From positions 32,682 to 96,681 of the forward strand of contig CAMFGZ010000022.1 in assembly GCA_945952105.1 (NCBI GenBank): DNA of 64,000 nucleotides. The letters run 5' to 3'. The number at the start of each line of letters is the position of its first letter. The stretch's first letter is position 1. Below, in pieces: positions 44,783-52,231 of this stretch. This DNA is from an uncultured Rhodospirillaceae bacterium. Lineage in GTDB: Bacteria; Pseudomonadota; Alphaproteobacteria; Reyranellales; Reyranellaceae. The notes below the pieces were generated by a model. The model did not search any database. It worked only from the letters and a program-made list of their open reading frames with translations, and had not been told where the DNA came from. The position numbers and the translations under genes are program-made.

Positions 44783-45440
44783 CTCACTCACCCGTGATCC
44801 GCCACCCCTGATCCGTCCGCCCGCGTGCTACAGTACCAGCCCCATGCCGCCTCTCTCGCGCCGCACCTGGAGCTGGACCTTCGATCTGCCGCCTTCCGTG
44901 CTGTGGCCGGTGCTGGCCGACACCAACCGCTTCAACGAGGCGATGGGCCTGCCGCCCTACCCGCTGGAGGAGACGCCGCAGCCCAACGGCACGGTGCTGC
45001 GCCGCGGCCGGGGCAAGGCGGCAGGCTTCACGCTCGAATGGGAGGAGAAGCCCTACGAGTGGTTGCTGGGCCGGCATTTCAACGTGTCGCGGGTGTTCTC
45101 CAAGGGGCAGTTCCGCCGCTTCGGGCCGGTGTTCGATCTCGAGCCCGACGGCAAAGGCGGCTTGCGGGTACGCTACGCGCTCGAATGGGAGCCGCTCACC
45201 CTGATGGGCTGCCTGTTCGGCCGGCGGCTGGCCGAGCAGGCCGGCGGCGCCGTTGCTGCCCGCATCCTGGAGGCCGTGTCCTTCCTCAAGGGCCAGCGCG
45301 AGACGCCGTTCGAGCTGCCACAGCCGGCGCTGCCCGAGGGCGCATTCGAGCGCGCGGCGGCGATGGCGGCGGAGATCGACCGCAGCCCCTACGGCAACGG
45401 GCTCGGCTGGGTCTGACCGGCACAGTGTTGGGAAGCATGA
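44783..45440 (+). repeat. Direct repeat copy A of the cyclase 5' region
   Basis: This segment matches 46926-47583 closely from 61 nt before the ATG through codon ~195 of the cyclase, ending at about 45440 where the sequence switches to A+T-rich DNA. Proteins differ at about 15 of 190 positions, so the duplication is not fresh. A single missing base near 45412 shifts its frame. Confidence 0.85.
44844..45416 (+). pseudogene. Truncated duplicate of the SRPBCC-cyclase gene (N-terminal domain only)
   Basis: 190 codons, equivalent to residues 1-190 of the cyclase at 46987. It keeps the SRPBCC/START-like domain (WSWTFDLPPSVLWPVLADT) and stops right after GNGLGWV because one base is missing compared with the intact copy. 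The zinc-ribbon and cyclase parts are absent. It could still be translated as a free SRPBCC domain, since the ribosome-site region is duplicated too, but is most simply a remnant of the event that built the island. Confidence 0.8.
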
Positions 45441-45865
45441 CTGCAGTTGCCTGGTGGTTATGGCTTCGGATCTACAATATTCACATTGATGTCCAAACGG
45501 GGGACAACCGCAGGTCGCCAATATCGAAGGAGTACGCTACTTTGTGGAGGCATCAACTGGAGAAGTTTATGCCCTATAAGGATGTTCAATCTCTTGGCCT
45601 TGCGTCATCGAATGAAGACCGCTTGTTGTTTGAAGTCAGGTGGCTCAGTGAACGCGTGCGCAACCTCGAACTAATTGTACATGAACTAATGCGTGGTCGC
45701 GTAAACAAGGAAATCGCGGATGGCTGGACGAAGTCGTCTGTTGACAGAGGTTGGACGCCAAGCATCAATCAAATTGAGGGGCGTGGCGAACAGATCGCTT
45801 TCCTGCTCGATCAAGTCGCGCCAGATAAGTCAGGAATGCAGTGGCCATCTAAGAAACCGCTATAA
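45437..45865 (+). CDS. Short orphan ORF in the island
   Basis: 142 residues; no family recognised. ATG 45437 falls exactly at the edge of the duplicated segment, so the start may have been captured from it; translation could also begin further in. N-terminal hydrophobic TAVAWWLWLRIYN, then a charged helical region (SSNEDRLLFEVRWLSERVRN, LELIVHELMRGRVNKEIADG). A+T-rich. It may be the remaining part of a longer protein whose 5' end was lost at the breakpoint. Confidence 0.45.
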   Translation: MTAVAWWLWLRIYNIHIDVQTGDNRRSPISKEYATLWRHQLEKFMPYKDVQSLGLASSNEDRLLFEVRWLSERVRNLELIVHELMRGRVNKEIADGWTKSSVDRGWTPSINQIEGRGEQIAFLLDQVAPDKSGMQWPSKKPL

Positions 45866-45919
45866 CTGGACTCCTGCAATCGATCTCGAAGAGATGTTTC
45901 CTGCTTCACATCCATTTGC

Positions 45920-46900
45920 ATGCAAGCAGTGAGCCGAATGGTATCTGAGACCGAGTCAGAAATTACACTAGATCAAGCGATCGCCTCATGGCTTCCGATG
46001 ATCGACGCAGAATTGCATGGTGTCCCGATACCGGACAGATGTATGCGCGCGTGTTTCTTGTTCATGAAGTCCGCTGTCATCGAGGTTAATGGTGATGACA
46101 AAGCAGCTTTCTTTGCCAAGCCTTGGTTCAAGGCGGTCTATCAAACAATCCTTGCCTGGTATCGCAAGCGCTACGGGGAGGCACTGAAGCGTAGTCCCGC
46201 TCACATTGTGGGAGCATGTGAATTTCTCGGGACGATTTTTGAACTCCAAATACCTAGGACTCTTTCTGAAGTAGAAACGGAGAATGAGACAGCTTGGCTC
46301 ATCTTTCCGAATGGGGTTTGGGATGGCGAATCTGTTTCGAGCTGGATCGTTCGCCCGCCGAACCTACATTCGCTCGATGCCGATGAGTGTCAGGTTTTCC
46401 TGCAACAAGTAGAGATAGTTGGCTGTCAACTTCGCAATACTTGCGTAAACTTAATGGAGACCGATGACGACGACATCACCGATGGGCTCGTCAAAATGGT
46501 TCCGTCACATCTCGCGATCGCCGCCTCGCACCTCATTGAAAGACCGGCTCACAATCTGAGTTTGGCGTGCTGGGAAGCGCATCAGGCAGTTGAGAAGATT
46601 CTTAAAGCGCTGATGCGCCAACAATTCGGTAATCATCTACCTTCGCACAGTCTCAAAGTGTTGCGAGACAGGTTGGTGAAAAGCGAACTTTCGTTGCCAG
46701 ATGATGCAATACTAAGCCGAGTGCCAGACGGAAAAATCTTGCTCTCTATTCGTGCTGGAGAAGCACAGACGAATATTGAACAAGCGTACGATATATATCG
46801 AGCTTGCCTTGAGATGACTGATCTATGTGCAAGAGGGATAAAGAGAAAATACGACTTCCACAATTTCCGCCTCCTCCTGCGCAAGCCGGACTGCATCTAG
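45920..46900 (+). CDS. Unknown protein with HEPN-like C-terminal domain
   Basis: 326 residues (ATG 45920; ATG 45938 also possible). Residues ~210-310 resemble a HEPN helical bundle: CWEAHQAVEKILKALMRQ (217-234) followed by HSLKVLRDRL (243-252), the usual AHxAxEKxLKAL...HxLxxLxxRL pattern, and a Tyr-rich last helix (QAYDIYRACLEM). An R-x5-H (Arg233-His239) is present, though not certainly the RNase motif. Residues 1-200 are unrecognised, with YQTILAWYRKRYGEAL near 74. HEPN proteins are often RNases in toxin-antitoxin or defence systems; no nucleotidyltransferase antitoxin is adjacent. A+T-rich compared with core genes. Confidence 0.6.
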   Translation: MQAVSRMVSETESEITLDQAIASWLPMIDAELHGVPIPDRCMRACFLFMKSAVIEVNGDDKAAFFAKPWFKAVYQTILAWYRKRYGEALKRSPAHIVGACEFLGTIFELQIPRTLSEVETENETAWLIFPNGVWDGESVSSWIVRPPNLHSLDADECQVFLQQVEIVGCQLRNTCVNLMETDDDDITDGLVKMVPSHLAIAASHLIERPAHNLSLACWEAHQAVEKILKALMRQQFGNHLPSHSLKVLRDRLVKSELSLPDDAILSRVPDGKILLSIRAGEAQTNIEQAYDIYRACLEMTDLCARGIKRKYDFHNFRLLLRKPDCI

Positions 46901-46925
46901 CCGTTTAAGCTGGTTCTTAATCCAC

Positions 46926-47583
46926 CTCACCCACCCGTGATCCCCCACCCCCGATCCGCCCGCCCGCGTGCTACAGTACCAGCCCCATGCCGCCCCTCTC
47001 GCGCCGCACCTGGAGCTGGACCTTCGATCTGCCGCCGTCCGTGCTGTGGCCGGTGCTGGCCGACACCAACCGCTTCAACGAGGCGATGGGCCTGCCGCCC
47101 TACCCGCTGGAGGAGACGCCGCAGCCCAACGGCACGGTGCTGCGCCGCGGCCGGGGCAAGGCGGCGGGGTTCACGCTCGAATGGGAGGAGAAGCCCTACG
47201 AGTGGGTGCTGGGCCGGCATTTCAACGTCTCGCGGGTCTTCTCCAAGGGGCCGTTCCGCCGCTTCGGGCCGGTGTTCGATCTCGAGCCCGACGGCAAGGG
47301 CGGCTCGGTCGTGTCCTATGCGCTCGAATGGGAGCCGCTCACCCTGATGGGCCGCCTGTTCGGCAAACGGCTGGCCGAGCAGGCCGGCGCCGCCGTTGCG
47401 GCGCGCATCCTGGAGGCGGTGGCCCATCTCAAGGGCGAGCGCGAGACGCCGTTCGAGCTGCCGAAGCCGGCGCTGCCCGACGGCGCCTTCGAGCGCGCGG
47501 CGGCGATGGCGGTGGAGATCGACCGCAGCCCCTACGGCAACGGGCTCGGGCGGGTGCTGACCGGCACGGTGCTGGGCGGCATG
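46926..47583 (+). repeat. Direct repeat copy B (5' part of the intact cyclase gene)
   Basis: Partner of 44783-45440. It covers the 61-nt leader, including GTGCTACAGTACCAGCCCC just before the ATG, and the first ~195 codons of the intact cyclase gene. Together the two copies bracket 45441-46925. Confidence 0.85.
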
Positions 47584-48792
47584 GCGAGCGACCTCGCCCA
47601 TCTCAAGCCCAAGCGGCTGGCGCGCCAGCTCGGCGTGGCGCCGCGCGCCGCCATCGAGGGCTGCCTCGCGGCGGTGCGGGCGGGGCTGCTGACCATGAGC
47701 TGGGACCTGCTCTGCACCAACTGCCGCGGGCCCAAGCTCTCGGCCTCGGCCCTGTCGGAGCTGCCGCGTGGCGCGCACTGTCCCTCCTGCAACATCGATT
47801 ACGACCGCGACTTCGAGAAGAACGTCGAGCTCTCCTTCGCGCCCGCGCCGGCGGTGCGGCCGCTGATGGAGGGCGGGTTCTGCCTCTCCGGCCCGATGGC
47901 GACGCCGCATGTCGCGGTCCAGCTGCTGCTGGGGCCGGGGGAGCGGCGGACCGTTTCGGTCGATCTGCCGCCGGGCCGCTACCGGCTGCGCACGCTGCAT
48001 CCCGGCGGGACAGTCGAGGTCGAGCACGAAGGCGGGCCGTTCCCCGGCCTCAAGGTGACGGCGTCGGGTGTCGAGGCGTTGCCGCCTTCAGGCGAGGCGG
48101 GCACCATCGAGTTCGTGAACGAGGCGGGCTTCGAGCTGGCGGCACTGATCGAGGACCGGACCTGGACGCGCGAGGCGCTGACCGTGCCGGAGGTGATCTC
48201 GCTGCAGGCCTTCCGCGATCTCTTTGCCGCCGCGACCCTGCGGCCGGGCGACGAGGCGGGGGTGAGCCAGGTGGCGCTGCTCTTCTCCGACCTGCGCGGC
48301 TCGACGGCGCTCTACGAGCGGCTGGGCGATGGTGCTGCCTACAATGTCGTGCGCGAGCATTTCGCGCTGCTGGCCGGGGTCGTGCGCGACCATGACGGCG
48401 CGGTGGTGAAGACCATCGGCGACGCGGTCATGGCCTCGTTCGGCGATCCCGCCGACGCGGTGCGGGCGGCGCTCGCCATGCAGGCCCGCATCGCCGACCA
48501 GGATCTGACGCTCAAGCTCGGCGTCCACATGGGCCCGAGCGTGGTGGTGACGCTGAACGACCGGCTCGACTATTTCGGCTCGACCGTGAACATGGCCGCC
48601 CGCCTGCAGGGCCAGAGCGCGGGCGGCGATATCGTGCTCAGCCGCGCCGTGGCCGACGACCCCGCCGTCCAGACCGTCATCGCCGACCTCCCGAAACGCG
48701 AGGAAGAGGTCGCGCTGAAAGGCTTCGACCGTCCCGTCGGGTTCGTGCGTCTCATTGGAGCGCGCCACTCCAGTGGCGCTCATGAATCGTGA
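46987..48792 (+). CDS. SRPBCC-zinc-ribbon class III adenylate/guanylate cyclase
   Basis: 601 residues, soluble. Residues ~8-150 form an SRPBCC/START-like ligand-binding domain; two CxxC pairs (Cys243/246 and Cys265/268: LCTNCRG, HCPSCNID) form a zinc ribbon within a DUF5939-like middle; the class III cyclase domain runs from ~428 to 595. Metal Asp435 (LLFSDLRGS) and Asp479 (TIGDAVMASFG), purine-binding Lys475, and Asn535/Arg539 (VNMAARL) are present; the second purine residue is Ser532, not the usual Asp. cAMP is the likely product. Its 5' part is duplicated upstream and its last 14 codons lie in a long palindrome. Confidence 0.88.
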   Translation: MPPLSRRTWSWTFDLPPSVLWPVLADTNRFNEAMGLPPYPLEETPQPNGTVLRRGRGKAAGFTLEWEEKPYEWVLGRHFNVSRVFSKGPFRRFGPVFDLEPDGKGGSVVSYALEWEPLTLMGRLFGKRLAEQAGAAVAARILEAVAHLKGERETPFELPKPALPDGAFERAAAMAVEIDRSPYGNGLGRVLTGTVLGGMASDLAHLKPKRLARQLGVAPRAAIEGCLAAVRAGLLTMSWDLLCTNCRGPKLSASALSELPRGAHCPSCNIDYDRDFEKNVELSFAPAPAVRPLMEGGFCLSGPMATPHVAVQLLLGPGERRTVSVDLPPGRYRLRTLHPGGTVEVEHEGGPFPGLKVTASGVEALPPSGEAGTIEFVNEAGFELAALIEDRTWTREALTVPEVISLQAFRDLFAAATLRPGDEAGVSQVALLFSDLRGSTALYERLGDGAAYNVVREHFALLAGVVRDHDGAVVKTIGDAVMASFGDPADAVRAALAMQARIADQDLTLKLGVHMGPSVVVTLNDRLDYFGSTVNMAARLQGQSAGGDIVLSRAVADDPAVQTVIADLPKREEEVALKGFDRPVGFVRLIGARHSSGAHES

Positions 48793-48823
48793 TGCGCCAC
48801 TGGAGTGGCGCGCTCCAATGAGA
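48750..48823. repeat. 74-bp near-perfect palindrome spanning two convergent gene ends
   Basis: Arms 48750-48779 and 48794-48823 are perfect reverse complements over 30 bp around a 14-nt loop; each arm can also fold on itself (an 8-bp GCGCCACT/AGTGGCGC hairpin). It covers the last 14 codons and stop of the cyclase gene and abuts the stop of the esterase gene on the other strand. Probably a dispersed palindromic element acting as a two-way terminator. Confidence 0.85.
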
Positions 48824-49771
48824 TCACGTCGCGAAGAACGCGCCCAGCACCGCCGCCGCCTCGTCGTTCGCCTTCAGGCCCTGCTTCAGGAACCGCGTGA
48901 GCGAGAAGAAGCCGTGGATGGTGCCGGGATAGTTGACGTAGGTCGTCTTCACGCCGGCGTCGATCAGGCGGTCGGCATAGGCGCGGCCCTCGTCGCGCAG
49001 CGGGTCGTAGCCGGCGGTGAGGACGAAGGCCGGAGGAAGTCCGGTGAAGTCCTTTGCCAGGAGCGGCGACAGGCGCAGGTCGGCGAGGTCGGTGCCGGCC
49101 GGCACGTAGGCCTTCCAGAACCAGTCCATCAGGCCGCGCGTGAGGAAGTAGCCCTCGGCGCAGGCCTGGCGCGAGGCGCTTTCCTTGCTGGAATCGGTCG
49201 CGGGATAGATCAGCATCTGGAAGGCGGGGCCCGCTTCCTTCGCGTCGCGCATCGCCTGGCACACGACGGCGGCCATCGCGCCACCCGCCGAATCGCCGCC
49301 GACCGCGAGGCGCGCGGCGTCGGCGCCGAAGGCCGCGGCCTCGTCGCGGATGTGCCGGAAGGCCGCGATCCCGTCGTCGATCGGCGCGGGGAAGGGATGC
49401 TCGGGCGACAGGCGATAGTCGATCGAGATCACCTGGCAGCGGCTCCTGTTGGCCAGCCGCCGGCAGGTCGAATCGTGCGTCTCGATGTTGCCGATCACGA
49501 AGCCACCGCCGTGATAGTAGACCAGCGTCGGCAGGCTGCCGGCGGTGACGCCAATGGGAAGGTAGCGCCGGTAGCGGATCTCGCCGCGCGGCCCCGGCAG
49601 CGCGCCGTCGATCGTCTGCGCGACCTCGGGCGGATCGGCCTCGCTGTCCTCCGACATCTTGTCGACCGCCTGGCGCCCGACCGCGTGCGGCAGGGTTTCG
49701 AGCCTGGGGCGGCCGGACTTGGTGGCGGCATCCATCAGGTCGAGCAGCATGCGGGCTTCGGCGTCGAGCAT
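48824..49771 (-). CDS. HSL-family (group IV) alpha/beta-hydrolase esterase
   Basis: 315 residues from ATG 49771. HGGGF (87-91) forms the oxyanion hole, Ser161 (GGDSAGG) is the nucleophile, Asp256 (GYDPLRDEG) and His286 (TIHGFF) complete the triad. Hormone-sensitive-lipase-type esterases cleave short-chain esters. Last gene of an operon after a Bug binding protein and a second alpha/beta-hydrolase-fold protein (23 nt upstream). Confidence 0.92.
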   Translation of the reverse strand: MLDAEARMLLDLMDAATKSGRPRLETLPHAVGRQAVDKMSEDSEADPPEVAQTIDGALPGPRGEIRYRRYLPIGVTAGSLPTLVYYHGGGFVIGNIETHDSTCRRLANRSRCQVISIDYRLSPEHPFPAPIDDGIAAFRHIRDEAAAFGADAARLAVGGDSAGGAMAAVVCQAMRDAKEAGPAFQMLIYPATDSSKESASRQACAEGYFLTRGLMDWFWKAYVPAGTDLADLRLSPLLAKDFTGLPPAFVLTAGYDPLRDEGRAYADRLIDAGVKTTYVNYPGTIHGFFSLTRFLKQGLKANDEAAAVLGAFFAT

Positions 49772-49794
49772 CTCTTCAGTCTCCGGACAAACGA

Positions 49795-50601
49795 TCAGGT
49801 GAGGAACGAATGGGCCTGTCGCGCCACATCGTCGGCACGTTCCCATGTCATGCAGAAGCGGCCATCCGCAATGGTTTCGATGCGGGCATGCGGGCAGCGC
49901 GCCTGCAGAAGCGCGCGGTGGCGGCCGTAGATGAAATGCTCGCCGTAGAGCATCAGGGTCGGGCAGGCGAGCGCCTGCAGGCCGCCCAGCGTGTCGAACT
50001 TCGCCAGTGCCTGCATGGCCTGCCAACGGTCGCGGCCGATCTCGAATTGCGCCACGTTGATGCGGTCCATCCAGTCTTGCGTCGGCCGCATCGGCGCATG
50101 CTCGGGATCTTTCGTCAGCAGAAAGTCGATCGAGCGCGGCGCCGGAAATCCCGTGGAATCCTGCGGCCGGACGGCGGCGATGTCGGCGATGTCCTTCGTC
50201 GCCGTGGCGTCGTCGCTGAAATAGGGCGTGTTGACCAGCACGACCTTGTCGATGCGGTCCCGCCAGCCGCCGCCCAGCGCGATCGACACCGCCGCGCCCA
50301 CCGCCTCGCCGAGCGCAAAGGCGCGCTCGATCCCGAGCGAATCCATCGTCTCGATCACGGCCCGGGCGTAGTCTTCTATGCGCGGCTGCCAGTCGATGTG
50401 GTCGGAGTTTCCGTGGCTGGGATAGTCGATGGCGACGGCGCGGTAATGCGCGCCCAGCGCCTGCAGCAGCTCGACCATCAGCGCCGAACTCTGCTGGTTG
50501 ATGTGGCTCACCATCACGACGGGTCCGCTGCTGCCGCAGGCCCTGTAGTGAATGTGCCCGGCGAAGGTCTTCGCCAGGCCGCGCTCGATCGGCAGCGGCA
50601 T
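49795..50601 (-). CDS. Alpha/beta-hydrolase-fold protein lacking the usual catalytic triad
   Basis: 268 residues with a clear alpha/beta-hydrolase fold (MVSHINQQSSALMVELLQALGA-type start, VAIDYPSHGNSD). The nucleophile elbow reads ALGEAVGA, placing Glu99 where Ser is expected; the acid strand is MLYGEHFIYG without the usual Asp, and the His position near the C-terminus is Phe (GRFCMTWER). It is therefore unlikely to be a standard serine hydrolase. It starts 3 nt after the Bug gene stop and is followed by the HSL esterase, so all three probably act on one compound. Confidence 0.8.
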   Translation of the reverse strand: MPLPIERGLAKTFAGHIHYRACGSSGPVVMVSHINQQSSALMVELLQALGAHYRAVAIDYPSHGNSDHIDWQPRIEDYARAVIETMDSLGIERAFALGEAVGAAVSIALGGGWRDRIDKVVLVNTPYFSDDATATKDIADIAAVRPQDSTGFPAPRSIDFLLTKDPEHAPMRPTQDWMDRINVAQFEIGRDRWQAMQALAKFDTLGGLQALACPTLMLYGEHFIYGRHRALLQARCPHARIETIADGRFCMTWERADDVARQAHSFLT

Positions 50602-50604
50602 CGT

Positions 50605-51576
50605 CTATTCGAGCTTCACGTTGGCGGCCTTGATGACCTCGGCCCACTTGGCCACTTCGGCCTTGAGATAGGCCGCCACGTCGGCGGAGGAATCGCCCAC
50701 CGCGACGCCGCCGACCGCGGCATAGGCGTCGACCACCTCTTTCGAGCGGATGGTCGCGACCGCGGCCTCGTGGATCTTCTGCCGCGCGGCCGGCGGGGAG
50801 TCGCCCGGGGCCACCAGCGCGTACCAGTTGTCGGAGTTGACCTTGGGCAGACCGAGCTCGGCCATGGTCGGCACGCCGGGCAACAGGAGCGCGCGCGTGT
50901 CCGAACTGACGGCGAGCGCCTTCACCGCGCCGGACCTTATGTGCGGCAGCAGCACCGGCACGTCGAGCAGCGCGCAGTTCACCGTGCCCGCGATCAGGTC
51001 GTTGGTCGCGGGCGCGGCGCCGCGATAGGGCACGTGCAGAAGGTCGATGCCGGCCTCGCGCTTCAGCAGCTCGGTGGCGAGATGGGTGATGCCGCCGGTG
51101 CCCGCCGATCCATAGGTGAGCTTGCCGGGATTGGCCCTGGCATAGGCGATGAAGCCCTTGAAGTCGTCGATGCCGAGCCTGGTGCTGACGACCAGCACCT
51201 CCTGCACGCGCACGACCAGGGTGATCGGCGCGATGTCCTTCGCCGGATCGTAAGGCATTTTAGGCATCAGGCTCTGCATGATGGCGCCGGCGCTGGCGCT
51301 CACGAGGCCCAGGACGTGGGCGTCGCTGCCGGCCTTGGCCACGACGTCCGTGCCGGTGACGCCGGCCGCGCCGCTCTTGTTGTCGACCACCACCGCCTGG
51401 CCCAGCCGCTCGCTCATCCCCTTGGCGAGCGGCCGCCCGAACGTGTCGGCCGGACCGCCGGCCGGGAAGGGGATGATCATCGTCAGCGGCTTGGTGGGGA
51501 ACGCGGTTTGGGCGCGGGCGCCAAAGGCCGGCAGGGCGGCGAGCCCCAGGGCCGCGCCGCGGCGTGTGATGTTCAT
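50605..51576 (-). CDS. Bug/TctC-type tripartite tricarboxylate transporter binding protein
   Basis: 323 residues from ATG 51576 (CGGAGGAAACG ribosome site). Signal MNITRRGAALGLAALPAFGA, cleaved near ARAQ. Typical FPTKPLTMIIPFPAGGPADT, RLGQAVVVDNKSGAAG, GKLTYGSAGTGGITHLATEL and HVPYRGAAPATNDLIAGTV. It heads a three-gene operon with two hydrolase-fold proteins, suggesting uptake of an ester or amide then cleaved in the cell. Confidence 0.92.
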   Translation of the reverse strand: MNITRRGAALGLAALPAFGARAQTAFPTKPLTMIIPFPAGGPADTFGRPLAKGMSERLGQAVVVDNKSGAAGVTGTDVVAKAGSDAHVLGLVSASAGAIMQSLMPKMPYDPAKDIAPITLVVRVQEVLVVSTRLGIDDFKGFIAYARANPGKLTYGSAGTGGITHLATELLKREAGIDLLHVPYRGAAPATNDLIAGTVNCALLDVPVLLPHIRSGAVKALAVSSDTRALLLPGVPTMAELGLPKVNSDNWYALVAPGDSPPAARQKIHEAAVATIRSKEVVDAYAAVGGVAVGDSSADVAAYLKAEVAKWAEVIKAANVKLE

Positions 51577-51681
51577 CGTTTCCTCCGCTTCGTTGGCCGA
51601 AGTCTGCGCGGCGGGGGAGGCGGCCACAAGGGGGGGCCAAAGGCGGTGATCCGGTGGCGCGACCATGGTCGTACAAACGGC

Positions 51682-52221
51682 ATGGCATCGACCTTCCCCC
51701 CGCACCGCTTTTCCCCGCTCGGTCTTCTCGCGCTGCTGGGCGCCTGTGCCTCGCCGCCGGAGGCGCCGGTCGCGGCGGCCTCGGCGCCACCGCTGGTGCT
51801 GGAACAGTTCTTCCCCGGCCGCACCGTCGGACAGGGCGTCTTCACCAACAGCTGGACCGGCTCGCAGCGCCGCTTCGATGTCGTCATCGACGGCACCTGG
51901 GATGGTCGCACGCTGACCCTGGTCGAGGACTTCGCCTATGCCGACGGCGAGAAGGACCGCAAGACGTGGAAGCTGGAGCGTACCGCGCCCGGCACTTATG
52001 TCGGCTCGCGCGAGGACGTCGTCGGGCAGGCGCGTGCCTGGACCGAGGGCAAGGTGGTGCGGCTGGAATATGCCGTGAGCCTGGGCGGCTGGACCGTCGA
52101 CTTCTCCGACGTGCTCGCGCTCAATCCCGACGGCTCGCTGATCAACAAGGCGACCGTCGGCAAATGGGGCCTCCGGGTCGGGCGCGTCGAACTGGAACTG
52201 CGCCGCGCAGCGGGGAGTTAA
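51682..52221 (+). CDS. DUF3833-family lipoprotein
   Basis: 179 residues from ATG 51682. Lipobox LLGAC gives lipidated Cys22. LEQFFPGRTVGQGVFTNSW, RRFDVVIDGTWDGRTLTLVEDF, DGEKDRKTWKLERTAPGTY and LNPDGSLINKATVGKWGLRVG match DUF3833 throughout. Function unknown; predicted beta-barrel or lipocalin-like fold in the envelope. Divergent from the Bug operon, convergent with the GST gene. Confidence 0.87.
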   Translation: MASTFPPHRFSPLGLLALLGACASPPEAPVAAASAPPLVLEQFFPGRTVGQGVFTNSWTGSQRRFDVVIDGTWDGRTLTLVEDFAYADGEKDRKTWKLERTAPGTYVGSREDVVGQARAWTEGKVVRLEYAVSLGGWTVDFSDVLALNPDGSLINKATVGKWGLRVGRVELELRRAAGS

Positions 52222-52231
52222 CGCCCAGCAA

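Noticed and set aside
46987..48792. Pycsar- or CBASS-type cyclase controlling the island
   Set aside because: The cyclase has an SRPBCC-zinc-ribbon layout typical of chromosomal signalling cyclases, is high-GC like the core, and no cyclic-nucleotide-binding effector is visible in the island. Kept only as a test to run.
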